A stretch of DNA of 64,000 nucleotides from Nitrospira sp. (GTDB taxonomy: Bacteria; Nitrospirota; Nitrospiria; Nitrospirales; Nitrospiraceae): NCBI GenBank assembly GCA_024331095.1, contig JANDJE010000002.1:119441-183440 (forward strand), given 5' to 3'. A program made the translations under genes and the position numbers. The notes beneath the pieces are model-generated. The model saw nothing but the letters and a program-made list of their open reading frames with translations. It was not told the origin of the DNA and made no database searches. Positions 1-8,480 of the stretch are shown piece by piece; the first letter of the stretch is position 1; the number at the start of each line of letters is the position of its first letter.

Positions 1-1054
1 CGGAATACTGGGTAGGCGACGTGAATTGAATCCGGTACTGATGCAACGTGAGCGATCGTGGATCGATCATCCCCGCATCCATGACTCGCGCGCTCCCTGT
101 ATTGGCCGCGCTTGCCGAGACGGTCACGGGCACGGTGACGTTCAACACCTCGTAGGTCGAAGCGCTCGTAAAGCGAATCACGTAATCATCCAGGGTCGCA
201 GCGTTGGGATCGACCACGGCTCCCTGGCCAGCCAGCGCTCCTCCCGTATTGCCCGATCCCGGACTGACAGTCGCGGTCAACGCAAAGGGTACCTCGCCCG
301 TGGTCGTGCTGCCTCCGTCAAAGCCTAAGCTGACTCGACTTGCCCCGCCCACAACCGAAACCTGCGAGGTCAGGCCGTGCGAATCGGACACGATCATCAA
401 TCGCCCCCCCTCGAACGCGACCGTCACGCGCTTGCCCGCGCCGGCCAGCGTGGTATCGGCGTTGATTCTATTTTGCAACCGGCTCGCCAGTTCACTGCCC
501 GTGAACGACTCGGTTCCCGACGTCAGATCGATGGTTCCGGATAGGACCCCGTCGACCTCCACAAGCAACGTGTCGTTACTCCCGTTGACCAGAGAAACCG
601 GCTCGGCAATGGGCAAGCCGGTCGCCCGCCCATGCGTGCTGGTACCGGTGAAAATGGGATGGCCGTTCAGATCGGTATTGGCCAACTGCTGCAACTGCGC
701 GAACAGTTGGCGGACTTCGGCGGCGCCGATGACCCGTTCGGCCGGCCCGTTCGTATCACTGCGAAACTGCACGGCGAGCTGCTGAAGACGCGGCAGCGTC
801 CCCGACACTCCCTGTAAGACCTGATCGGAAAGATCCAGCCGCGTTTTCCCGAAGCTGATATTCCGCAAATGTTGATCAAGACCGACAAGGGACACTCTAT
901 GATGTAACACCTGGTGAAAGGCACTCGGATCGTCGGAGGGCCGGCTGACCGCTTTTCCCGTGGAAACCTGCCGTTGCAGATCGAGCAACCGGGCTCGAGA
1001 CCGTTGCAGATTGTTGGCGAGCACGCCGAAGACGTGCGATTCCGTGACGCGCAT
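1..1054 (-). CDS. flgL: Flagellar hook-filament junction protein FlgL (HAP3), C-terminus cut by window edge
   Basis: FlgL is the second hook-filament junction protein, exported through the flagellar type III system and placed between FlgK and flagellin. The reading frame is open from the ATG at 1054 to the window edge, 351 codons without a stop. It begins MRVTESHVFGVLANNLQRSR and continues with the flagellin-like N-terminal helix pattern (LLDLQRQVSTGKAVSRPSDD), which is typical of FlgL. A GAGAGG Shine-Dalgarno lies before the ATG. It follows flgK by 14 bases and is the last visible member of the flgM-flgN-flgK-flgL unit. It is already longer than enteric FlgL (about 317 aa), so an enlarged middle domain is likely. 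The C-terminus lies outside the window. Confidence 0.9.
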   Translation of the reverse strand, partial: MRVTESHVFGVLANNLQRSRARLLDLQRQVSTGKAVSRPSDDPSAFHQVLHHRVSLVGLDQHLRNISFGKTRLDLSDQVLQGVSGTLPRLQQLAVQFRSDTNGPAERVIGAAEVRQLFAQLQQLANTDLNGHPIFTGTSTHGRATGLPIAEPVSLVNGSNDTLLVEVDGVLSGTIDLTSGTESFTGSELASRLQNRINADTTLAGAGKRVTVAFEGGRLMIVSDSHGLTSQVSVVGGASRVSLGFDGGSTTTGEVPFALTATVSPGSGNTGGALAGQGAVVDPNAATLDDYVIRFTSASTYEVLNVTVPVTVSASAANTGSARVMDAGMIDPRSLTLHQYRIQFTSPTQYS

Positions 1055-1068
1055 ACGCGACCTCTCGG

Positions 1069-3096
1069 CTATTTAAGGGACAAGATGGTTTGAAACATCT
1101 CGTCGGACACACGGATCAAACGCGACGCGGCCTCGAACCCCCGCTGAAACTTGATCAACGCGACGAGTTCTTCGTCCAACGACACCCCGGACACCTGGGC
1201 GCGCATGGCGTCGATTTGATCCCGCAGGATTTCTTGCGCCTGATGATCCCGATCGGTCGAATTGACCACGACTCCGAAATCAGCCGCGAGCCGCCGATAG
1301 GCGTCTTGCAACGTTCCGGGCCCGAGATGCTCGAACGGCAGATATTGCAATCCGGCCAGCGCCAGCATGTTGGCGTTGTTGCCGGGCACCCCGTTGCGAA
1401 GCGACGAGGCGGCCACCGACGCCGGGTCGGTCAATACCGCCGAGATGGCGCGCGCCGCGTCTTCGTATGAATTGACGGACAAGGTGTCGCCGACCGCCGG
1501 CGTTCCCGTCACCGTCACGCTGATGCCGTCGAAATTGAGGGTTTGGGGACCGGTATAGGTTCCCGAGGCCGCCGTACTCAGACCGGACAGAAGACCGAGC
1601 GACGAGCGGGCGGTACCGCCGGTGACATCGACCGAAGAAGAGGAGTCGGTCGAATTCGAAGTCAGGATCAGACGATTGGTAGTCGTGTCGAACGTCACGG
1701 TCACGGTCTTCCCAGCGGCCTGCAATGTCGCGTCGGCGTTGATTTGCGTTTGGATCTCCGTCGCCAACTCGGCGCCGGACGTATAGGAACGACCCGGCGA
1801 GGCGGCGCCGGTCAGCGTGACGGTTCCCGATGCGACGCCGTCGACCGTCACCGTCAAGGTGTCGTTGCCGCCCGTCACGATCGACAGCGGCTCATCCGTC
1901 GAGGGTGCCGAGATGGACGTTCCCAAGTAATTTCCGCGAACCGACAATCCCGTCGTCCGATCGACGATCGAATAGGCCGTGGGAGACGAAAACCGAATCT
2001 CGTAGTCGTGAAACGTCAAGAGACTGTGCGCCGTCACCGTCCCGGCCTGAGCCGAGGCGGTTCCCTGGTTGGTGACGGCCGCCGCGGTCGAAACGGTCGG
2101 ATTGCTGAACACATCCAGCCCCGTGGTTCCGTTCAGCCCGAACCCGCGGCGGTGGATTTGGTTGACGGCGTTCGCCAGTGTCGCGGCGAGTTGATCGAAC
2201 GTCCGCTGCAAGTCGACGATCGTGACGTCGCGAAGATCCAGCAGGCCCCGCAACCGGCCGTTGGAGATCAGATCGTTGATGCTCAGCGCCCTGGTGCCGC
2301 CCATCAGGTACCCCACGGACACATCGCCACTCCCTCCCGGCTCTTCAACGGCTGCCAATTCGCGCACGGCCTCGCCGTCCACCAGCACCTGACCGCGGGC
2401 GACGTATACCGACAGCGCCCCCGTGTCATGTTCCAGCGTCGTGAGATCGATTTTCTCAGCTAATTCGTTGACGGCCCGTTGCCGTTGGTCCCGCAAATCG
2501 TTGGCGTTTTGCCCCGTGAGCTCGGCGTTCACGATCTTGCCGTTCAACTCGGCGATCCGGTCGGACAGTCCGTTGATCTCCACGATGGTTTGCCTGACTT
2601 GAAAATTGATCGATTGCCGGGTCTCGGCAAGGTCCGACGCGGCCTGATTGAGGTTCGATGCAAGCTGCGCGGCTTTGGCGAGCAAGGCCGATCTCGCCGC
2701 CAGCTCCCCCGGATTGGTCGACACGTCCTGAATCGCTCGAAAGAATTCCGTCAAGCCGCCGGCGACGCCGTGACTGACGCCGTCTCCGAATATGTTTTCA
2801 AGACGGGACAAGGTGTCTTTGGCGATCGACAGCCTGCCCATATTCTGCCGCGACAGCGTCACCTGCACCTCGACGAAGTGATCGACGGAACGGCGGATGG
2901 AGGCGGCATACACACCGGCGCCCACCATGCCGGGCCGACCGTTGACCGGATCGCGTTCGGACAAGACGACCGTTTGCCTCGAATACCCGGACGTATTGAC
3001 GTTCGCCACGTTGTGTCCCGTCACCGTCAACGCCAATTGCGACGTCGCCAGCGCGCTTTTGGCTATCTCAAATAAAGAACTGATTCCGCCGGTCAT
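1069..3096 (-). CDS. flgK: Flagellar hook-associated protein FlgK (HAP1)
   Basis: FlgK (675 aa) is the first junction protein at the distal end of the hook. The N-terminus shows the rod/hook/HAP signature (SLFEIAKSALATSQLALTVT, then GHNVANVNTSGYSRQ). A long coiled-coil segment follows at about 140-220, then the conserved block around LRGLLDLRD and LANAVNQIHRRGFGLNG. The C-terminus ends in the amphipathic EEL(V)ALIKFQRGFEAASRLI helix shared by FlgK proteins. The middle (about 350-560) is Thr/Ser/Gly-rich and longer than in enterics (about 547 aa), as expected for a variable surface domain. The ATG is preceded by GAGGG. It sits 12 bases after flgN, whose product is its expected export chaperone. 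Confidence 0.97.
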   Translation of the reverse strand: MTGGISSLFEIAKSALATSQLALTVTGHNVANVNTSGYSRQTVVLSERDPVNGRPGMVGAGVYAASIRRSVDHFVEVQVTLSRQNMGRLSIAKDTLSRLENIFGDGVSHGVAGGLTEFFRAIQDVSTNPGELAARSALLAKAAQLASNLNQAASDLAETRQSINFQVRQTIVEINGLSDRIAELNGKIVNAELTGQNANDLRDQRQRAVNELAEKIDLTTLEHDTGALSVYVARGQVLVDGEAVRELAAVEEPGGSGDVSVGYLMGGTRALSINDLISNGRLRGLLDLRDVTIVDLQRTFDQLAATLANAVNQIHRRGFGLNGTTGLDVFSNPTVSTAAAVTNQGTASAQAGTVTAHSLLTFHDYEIRFSSPTAYSIVDRTTGLSVRGNYLGTSISAPSTDEPLSIVTGGNDTLTVTVDGVASGTVTLTGAASPGRSYTSGAELATEIQTQINADATLQAAGKTVTVTFDTTTNRLILTSNSTDSSSSVDVTGGTARSSLGLLSGLSTAASGTYTGPQTLNFDGISVTVTGTPAVGDTLSVNSYEDAARAISAVLTDPASVAASSLRNGVPGNNANMLALAGLQYLPFEHLGPGTLQDAYRRLAADFGVVVNSTDRDHQAQEILRDQIDAMRAQVSGVSLDEELVALIKFQRGFEAASRLIRVSDEMFQTILSLK

Positions 3097-3108
3097 GGTC
3101 GCCCTCGG

Positions 3109-3612
3109 TCACCCTCGCTGATACAGAAACCCATTGGCCGACATCGATGTCCGTCTCCCATCGCTCCCATATCCCTGCCGTTCCCGGGCGGCGGCGCTTC
3201 CGGCCGACAGCGCCTGATCGATCACCGTTCGAATCGCATCGACGAGCGCGCCGTTCCGTCTCAATCCCTCGCGGACCGATTCCGCGGCCTTGATCAGGGA
3301 GTGACGCCGCGCGCGAAGCTCTCCGGCTTCTTCCGGCATCAGCCGATCCAACACGGCTTGCCACGACGTCGGTTGAGAGAATCCCCGCCCTGCCGCGAGG
3401 TCTCGCAACGACTCATCGGCCTCTCGGGCGAGCCGTTGAAGAGACTCCAGCAGAGCCAGCCGTTCGCCGTTAATCGCGTGCAATTTCTCGATCGCAAGAC
3501 TCCGGACGGCCTGACGTTCGTCTTCAAGAGTGTTCAGCAGAGATCGGCAGGCGGCTTCCTCTTGATCGAGAAGCCGAGAAAGGTCGGCCGGCGTCGGCGC
3601 ATGAGACGACAT
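3109..3612 (-). CDS. flgN: FlgN-family flagellar export chaperone
   Basis: This 167-aa, largely helical, charged protein has the size and pattern of FlgN: a leucine-rich N-terminal half (LSRLLDQEEAACRSLLNTL, ERLALLESLQRLA) and a disordered C-terminal tail rich in Ser, Gly and Arg. FlgN keeps FlgK and FlgL unfolded in the cytoplasm and delivers them to the export gate. Its position directly before flgK-flgL and after flgM supports the call more than the sequence does, since FlgN proteins diverge strongly. GGAAGGAG lies upstream of the ATG. Confidence 0.85.
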   Translation of the reverse strand: MSSHAPTPADLSRLLDQEEAACRSLLNTLEDERQAVRSLAIEKLHAINGERLALLESLQRLAREADESLRDLAAGRGFSQPTSWQAVLDRLMPEEAGELRARRHSLIKAAESVREGLRRNGALVDAIRTVIDQALSAGSAAARERQGYGSDGRRTSMSANGFLYQRG

Positions 3613-3691
3613 GTTCTTTCATGCTCCTTCCGATGGGACGAAAAACGTCACGCCGCCTCCTGCATGCCGCCCTTCCGGCGCGCGGACGGAA

Positions 3692-3997
3692 TCAGACGAC
3701 GGCATCGGTGAGGACATGCCGGATCAATGCGTCACCCACCGTCCGGCCGCTCACGTCATAGGTCCCGTTGTCGATTTCCTGCTTGATTCGATTGATGCGT
3801 TCCATCCGAGTGGGATCGGGCTGATCGATCAAGGCCAGCATGCGCTGCAATTCTTTGGCCCGTTCGGAGATATGGACCTGATCCCCGGCGACCTCCCTGG
3901 AGACGGGTTGAGACTTGGCGCCGGAACCGTCGAGGTCCTGAACGCCCAGCAGCAGTCTGGCCAGATGATCCGCTTTTCCGTTTCCTGATATATGCAT
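3692..3997 (-). CDS. flgM: Anti-sigma-28 factor FlgM
   Basis: FlgM (101 aa) binds FliA (sigma-28) until the hook is finished and is then secreted. The N-terminal half is polar and probably disordered. The C-terminal half (about 45-101) carries the sigma-binding helices, with VHISERAKELQRMLAL, the motif IKQEIDNGTYDVSGRTV and a final helix ending ALIRHVLTD, all characteristic of the family. It is the first gene of the flgM-flgN-flgK-flgL unit and lies directly behind a sigma-28 promoter match, so FliA probably controls its own inhibitor. The matching sigma factor is encoded at 9494-10243. Confidence 0.95.
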   Translation of the reverse strand: MHISGNGKADHLARLLLGVQDLDGSGAKSQPVSREVAGDQVHISERAKELQRMLALIDQPDPTRMERINRIKQEIDNGTYDVSGRTVGDALIRHVLTDAVV

Positions 3998-4075
3998 GCG
4001 CCAGCTCCTTCCTCTCGCGCCTCTCGCGACACCTTTCGCGAAGGCGTCGCGATGCTTTCACTCCTCGTCGATCTC

Positions 4076-4102
4076 TTATCGGTACGTATCGAAAAAACTT
4101 GA
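4076..4102 (-). promoter_or_regulatory. Sigma-28 (FliA) promoter upstream of flgM
   Basis: Read on the minus strand the site is TCAAGTTT, 11 bases, then ACCGATAA. The FliA consensus is TAAAGTTT-N11-GCCGATAA, so 14 of 16 positions match at exactly the right spacing. It lies about 80 bases before the flgM ATG, in the 120-base gap between flgJ and flgM. The site predicts that flgM-flgN-flgK-flgL is a late, FliA-dependent unit, separate from the flgF-to-flgJ operon before it. Confidence 0.85.
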
Positions 4103-4117
4103 GAATTTTTTATAGCC

Positions 4118-4528
4118 TTACGACCGCTGCTGCTCGGCATACGCCAGAAACATGCGATGGATCCCGATGCCGCCCGATTCCGCGGCCCGCCTCCCGATTT
4201 CCTGATCGGATAGGAAGTGAAAGTAGGCGCCTTGTTTGTCCACGAGGGCCCCTTGAGGAATGGTTTCCCTCATCACCTTCAACAAATACGAGATGAAGTA
4301 CGCTTCAAATTCCCGACCGGCTTCGACCAGTTGTCGGCGGGCCTCTTCTCCGTGATGCGGGGCGTCAATCCGATCATCCGGCACCCGATGACCCGGCACA
4401 GTTCGATCCATTAGACTCCGCAGACTCCGATCCCATGAGATCGAGATTCCGCCGTCGGGCACCGCTTCAGAACACGACGGCCGCGATGAGAAAAACGCTC
4501 CGGCTGGGAGACTTGACGCATTCACCAT
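4118..4528 (-). CDS. flgJ: FlgJ-type rod-binding protein (single domain, no muramidase)
   Basis: This 136-aa protein matches the N-terminal rod-capping half of FlgJ: RRQLVEAGREFEAYFISYLLKVMRETIP and the later block FLSDQEIGRRAAESGGIGIHRM. Proteobacterial FlgJ (about 313 aa) adds a C-terminal peptidoglycan hydrolase that is absent here, so another cell-wall enzyme would have to open the wall for the rod. The ATG at 4528 is chosen because AGAAAGGAAA lies just upstream. A longer reading that begins at 4624 overlaps flgI and is not supported. It closes the flgF-flgG-flgA-flgH-flgI-flgJ unit. Confidence 0.88.
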   Translation of the reverse strand: MVNASSLPAGAFFSSRPSCSEAVPDGGISISWDRSLRSLMDRTVPGHRVPDDRIDAPHHGEEARRQLVEAGREFEAYFISYLLKVMRETIPQGALVDKQGAYFHFLSDQEIGRRAAESGGIGIHRMFLAYAEQQRS

Positions 4529-4553
4529 GACGCACGTTTCCTTTCTCTGGCTC

Positions 4554-5975
4554 TTACATGATCTCCAGTCTCGCCTGCAGCGATCCGGCCGATTGCAAGG
4601 CCGACAAAATAGCCACCAGGTCACGCGGAGTGACCCCCACCGCGTTGAGCGCGCGGACCACGTCTCCGAGCGTCACCGTCTCATCCACGACCATTAGCCG
4701 AGACTCCTGCTCCTTCACTTCGGTTTGGACGTCCGGTGTCACGACCGTTTGTCCGCCGGTGGAGCCGATCATCGGCGCGGGCGGCTGGGACACGTTCAAC
4801 GTGTTCTTGACGGAAATCGTCAGGTTTCCATGCGAAATGGCGCAGGTTGAAATCCGAACGTGCTCGCCGAGCACCACCGTCCCGGTCCGTTCATTGACGA
4901 CCACTTTCGCCACGGCATCGACGGAAACATCCAACCCCTCGATGGAGGCGATGTATTCCACGACGCGCCCGTGGAACTCCGTCGGGATCGCGGCTTTGAC
5001 TTGGCCGGCGTTGACGGCCACGGCGCTTCCCTTGCCGAACGCGCCGCCGATGGCGTCGGCCACGCGAGTCGCCGTGGTGAAATCCGGCTGTCGAAGCAAC
5101 ACGGATACGGTCTCCCACGAGTCGATATCGACGAGCACCTCCTTTTCGATGATGGCGCCGCCGGGGACGATGCCGGTGACTTGATGGTTCTTGACCACCG
5201 TCGCCCCGCCGGCGCCGCCGGTCCCGCCGAGAAATCCTCCGATCGACACCGGTCCTTGCGCCACGGCGTAGACCTGCTGATTGGCCGCTTTCAGCGGAGT
5301 GAGCAACAGGGTGCCGCCCTGCAGACTTTTCGCGTTCGCCATAGAGGATACGACGGCGTCGAGCGTCATGCCGGGTTTCGAAAACGGCGGCAGTTTCGCG
5401 GTCACCATCACCGAGGCGATGTTCCTCGTCAGCAGTTGAATCGGATCGATGACCAAGTTGACGCCCATTTTGTTCAACATGGACATCATCGCTTGGATGG
5501 TGAACTGTCCGCCGATCACTTGATCTCCGGTACGGTCCAACCCCACCACCAGACCGTAGCCGATCAATTGGTTGTCCCGGACGCCCTCGATGGCGCCGAT
5601 GTCTTTGATCCGCACCGCGTCGGCCGAGCCGGGCCACGCGAGCAAGCCGATCAGCGCCGGCCAGAGGACGGCGCGCAACCTCGCCGCGGCCGCCCCTCCG
5701 CGTCCCTCGCGTGCCCGCGAACGAGCGGCCGACTGCGTCTGTTTGCGGCGGATCCAGATACGCGAGAGCCACCCTTTTTCCGCCACCGGCTCCGGCGTCA
5801 AAGGAGCGGGCGCGCGATCCGTCGGCGCCTCGATGCCTCGCCTTGGCAACAGCGGAGGATTGCGGTCCGCGCGACGCACGACCCCGCTCAAGACCATCAT
5901 GCGCAGAGACGAGACGTTGAGCGGTTTCGGCCTCGGCCATTTGGACGATGAAACGGCGTATCGGGGTTTATGCAT
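4554..5975 (-). CDS. flgI: Flagellar P-ring protein FlgI with unusual N-terminal extension
   Basis: FlgI builds the periplasmic P-ring, the bushing of the rod in the peptidoglycan. The mature part is clear: it begins VRIKDIGAIEGVRDNQLIGY and ends with the conserved VTLGDVVRALNAVGVTPRDL segment. The ATG at 5975 follows AGCAAAGGAAT, giving 473 aa, whereas FlgI is usually about 365. About 119 residues, rich in Arg, Pro and Ala, precede the mature sequence. A normal signal-peptide core (VLWPALIGLLAWPGSADA) sits only at their end. A TTG at 5678 would give a normal-length precursor but has a poorly placed ribosome site, so the start is uncertain. FlgA (6808-7602) is its expected assembly chaperone. 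Confidence 0.93.
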   Translation of the reverse strand: MHKPRYAVSSSKWPRPKPLNVSSLRMMVLSGVVRRADRNPPLLPRRGIEAPTDRAPAPLTPEPVAEKGWLSRIWIRRKQTQSAARSRAREGRGGAAAARLRAVLWPALIGLLAWPGSADAVRIKDIGAIEGVRDNQLIGYGLVVGLDRTGDQVIGGQFTIQAMMSMLNKMGVNLVIDPIQLLTRNIASVMVTAKLPPFSKPGMTLDAVVSSMANAKSLQGGTLLLTPLKAANQQVYAVAQGPVSIGGFLGGTGGAGGATVVKNHQVTGIVPGGAIIEKEVLVDIDSWETVSVLLRQPDFTTATRVADAIGGAFGKGSAVAVNAGQVKAAIPTEFHGRVVEYIASIEGLDVSVDAVAKVVVNERTGTVVLGEHVRISTCAISHGNLTISVKNTLNVSQPPAPMIGSTGGQTVVTPDVQTEVKEQESRLMVVDETVTLGDVVRALNAVGVTPRDLVAILSALQSAGSLQARLEIM

Positions 5976-6009
5976 GACGATTCCTTTGCTCTCTTCTGAA
6001 CGCACGGAA

Positions 6010-6711
6010 CTAAAACGGATAAATCCAGTCCAACACCCTGACGAACCAGCCTGGGCGCTGCACGTCGTCCAGCACGCCGAGCCCCGCGTACTCGATCTTG
6101 GCGTCGGCGATGGCGGACGACAGCACCGTGTTTTTGGTATCGACGTCCACGCGCCGCACCACCCCCGAAAGCGTCATCAACTGCTTTTCGCTGTTCACGG
6201 TCACCTCCCGACGGCCCTCGATGCGAAGGTCGCCGTTCGGCAAGACCTCGGTGACGATGGCGGAAATGGTGCCGGTCAAGGTCCCCGTTCGGCTGGTCGC
6301 GCCCTTGCCGCCGAACTTGCTGTTCGCCGAGGCGTCGATGCCGAATCCACGGCGTGTTTCATCGCTGACCCTGATGCCCGGCAGACCGAGGTAACCCATG
6401 CCGCTTCCGACCAAACTGTTTTGCACCGTGGATTCCCGCTGCGCGGCCGTGTCGGCCGACTTCGACCCCTTGTGTTTCTCGTCGATCCTGACCGTCAGGA
6501 TGTCGCCGACCCGCATGGCTCGAAGATCTTCATAGAGATAGGCCCGCCCATTTTCTTCCTGCCAGAGAGAGCCCGCCGTTTTGGGAGGAGGCAAGGGCGG
6601 AACGGTGACCTTGCTCGACGCGTTCGGTTGAGAAGCGCATCCGCTCAACAGAACCAGTACAGTCAGCCATCCGATCCGACCGATCCCGCGAACCCGGAAA
6701 CTTCCGTTCAC
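6010..6711 (-). CDS. flgH: Flagellar L-ring lipoprotein FlgH
   Basis: FlgH (233 aa) forms the outer-membrane L-ring. The N-terminus is a lipoprotein signal: a hydrophobic core WLTVLVLLSG followed by the acceptor Cys in LLSGC at residue 25. The body contains the family block SLWQEENGRAYLYEDLRA, then VGDILTVRI, a Gly/Ser-rich beta segment and TLSGVVRRVDVDTKNTVLSS near the end. The length equals that of enteric FlgH (about 232 aa). Lipidation would depend on Lgt, encoded at 60892-61695. It lies between flgA and flgI. Confidence 0.96.
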   Translation of the reverse strand: MNGSFRVRGIGRIGWLTVLVLLSGCASQPNASSKVTVPPLPPPKTAGSLWQEENGRAYLYEDLRAMRVGDILTVRIDEKHKGSKSADTAAQRESTVQNSLVGSGMGYLGLPGIRVSDETRRGFGIDASANSKFGGKGATSRTGTLTGTISAIVTEVLPNGDLRIEGRREVTVNSEKQLMTLSGVVRRVDVDTKNTVLSSAIADAKIEYAGLGVLDDVQRPGWFVRVLDWIYPF

Positions 6712-6807
6712 CGTTACAATCCCTTCTTCAACGAACGTGCGTTCGTCTCGTGCATCCCTTGAGCCGGCCGAGACGGCACGCCGCGCTTCGCCGACGCGAC
6801 GGCCGTC

Positions 6808-7602
6808 TCAGAACTCGACCTGAACGAGGCCAGGCGCGACGACCTTCGCCCGCAGTTCCCTCCCGGACTCCGCATTCGCCACCATGATGGTTTGCCCGAC
6901 ATAGCCGCTCGACTTCGTCACTCCATAGGCGTGAACCGACAAGCCGCCTCGCTTGGCTTCGATCAACACCCGGTCGCCCTTTTTGATCACGACCGGAGCT
7001 TTCAAAAAGGCCGCGCGCAACGGAGTATCGGCGGGAAGAGGCCGAGCCGCGCTCTTCCCGACCACCTGGTCCGAATCGACGAGAAAAGGATGGGCGAGCT
7101 GCGACAGGCGCACTCGAACGTTCTTGAGATCCCCCTCGTCGATGACCTCCTCCGGCTTGACGAATCGATTGAGCGCGACCGCGTCGATCAGCGCGGCCAC
7201 GTCCGCCGCGACTTCCATGGTTCGCCAGACTTTCCCGTTCACCGTGACGGCCACCTGAAAATGGCGGCGCCCCAGCCGATCCTCCGGCCGAACCGGAACC
7301 ACGCGCCACTCGACGTTTCCGGACGGCACACCGACGGGATCGGAAGGCTCCAACACCGTGACCTGCACCTCTTTGACCGTCCGCGCCCACTCTTTTTCCA
7401 AGTACGATTGAATGACTTTTCCGATCGCTTCCGGAGGCACGACCCGCTGGGCCGATCGGCTCTGGGCCGATCGGGAGCCCATTCCAAGATCGCCGACGAC
7501 GGTCCGTCCGGCCTCGGACAGGATCTCGGCTGACGAGACACCGTCGGCCCATGCGATGGAGCCGATCAAAAGAAACACGAGCAACACCGACGGTCGGCTC
7601 AT
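6808..7602 (-). CDS. flgA: Flagellar P-ring assembly chaperone FlgA
   Basis: FlgA (264 aa) is a periplasmic chaperone for FlgI. It has a signal peptide (VLLVFLLIGSIAWADG), an N-terminal region with two beta domains and the C-terminal SAF-type domain. In that domain the series VKPEEVIDEGDLKNVRVRL, KSAARPLPADTPLRAAFLKA and VIKKGDRVLIEAKRGGLSV is the usual FlgA pattern, ending at VVAPGLVQVEF. It is slightly longer than enteric FlgA (about 219 aa). It starts 10 bases after flgG and precedes flgH and flgI, the partner it serves. Confidence 0.92.
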   Translation of the reverse strand: MSRPSVLLVFLLIGSIAWADGVSSAEILSEAGRTVVGDLGMGSRSAQSRSAQRVVPPEAIGKVIQSYLEKEWARTVKEVQVTVLEPSDPVGVPSGNVEWRVVPVRPEDRLGRRHFQVAVTVNGKVWRTMEVAADVAALIDAVALNRFVKPEEVIDEGDLKNVRVRLSQLAHPFLVDSDQVVGKSAARPLPADTPLRAAFLKAPVVIKKGDRVLIEAKRGGLSVHAYGVTKSSGYVGQTIMVANAESGRELRAKVVAPGLVQVEF

Positions 7603-7612
7603 GGCACCTCCC

Positions 7613-8404
7613 TTATCGCCGCAGATTGTTGGCGATGGCCATCATCTCATCGGACGCTTGAATGGTCTTTGAATTGATTTCGTAGCTCCGCTGGGCGATG
7701 ATCATGTTGACCATTTCTTCCGCCAAATTGACGTTCGAGCTTTCCAGGAACCCCTGTTGGATCGTGCCGAATCCGGTGGAAAACCCTCCGGTTCCTTGAA
7801 TCGGGGGCCCGGACGCAAAACTGTCGATGAAGAGGTTGTTGCCCATCGCCACCAAACCGGACGGATTATCGAAGCGCGTGATTTGGATTTGACCGACTTG
7901 CGACGCCTGCGTCACGCCGGGGAGCAGCACCGACACCGTGCCGTCTTGTCCGATATCGACCTTGAGCGCACCGGACGGAATCGTAATGACGGGATTCAGC
8001 AGGTCGCCGTCGCCGGTCACCAGGTTGCCGACGTTGTCGCGCTTGAACGAGCCGTTGCGCGTGTACATGATCGTGCCGTCCGGGCGGGACACTTGAAAGA
8101 ACCCCGGCCCGTCGATCGCGAGATCCAGTTCGTTGTTGGTTTGACGCATGTTCCCTTGAAGCCATTCCTTGGCGACCGTGGTCGGTCGAACGCCCGCGCC
8201 GACCTGGATGCCCACGGGAAAGACTCCGACGTTCGACGCGTTCGTACCGGGAAGGCGTTGGATCTGATACAGCAAATCGGCGAACTCGGCTCGGCTGCGC
8301 TTGAACGAGTTCGTGTTGACGTTGGCAAGATTGTGCGCGATCGTGTCGACGTTGATCTGCTGAGCCGTCATGCCGGTCGCCGCCGTCCACATGGCCCGAA
8401 TCAT
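7613..8404 (-). CDS. flgG: Flagellar distal rod protein FlgG
   Basis: FlgG (263 aa; enteric FlgG about 260) builds the distal rod. The N-terminal motif is MTAAQQ-like (MIRAMWTAATGMTAQQINVD) followed by HNLANVNTNSFKRSRAEF. The C-terminus has the paired signature SNVNLAEEMVNMIIAQRSYE and ASDEMMAIANNL. FlgG-specific features are LYQIQRLPGT near the N-terminus and YTRNGSFKRD. A GGAGGA ribosome site lies before the ATG. It follows flgF by 76 bases. Confidence 0.97.
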   Translation of the reverse strand: MIRAMWTAATGMTAQQINVDTIAHNLANVNTNSFKRSRAEFADLLYQIQRLPGTNASNVGVFPVGIQVGAGVRPTTVAKEWLQGNMRQTNNELDLAIDGPGFFQVSRPDGTIMYTRNGSFKRDNVGNLVTGDGDLLNPVITIPSGALKVDIGQDGTVSVLLPGVTQASQVGQIQITRFDNPSGLVAMGNNLFIDSFASGPPIQGTGGFSTGFGTIQQGFLESSNVNLAEEMVNMIIAQRSYEINSKTIQASDEMMAIANNLRR

Positions 8405-8480
8405 GTCGTTCCTCCTCCTTTCTCACCGCCCGCGAGCGCCGTTCCGCCGATGCCAGCCCCGCGCGAGGCGATTTGCGCGA

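Noticed and set aside
4118..4624. FlgJ starting at 4624
   Set aside because: It would overlap flgI by about 70 bases and add a Trp/Cys/Arg-rich leader; the ATG at 4528 has a proper ribosome site and matches family length.
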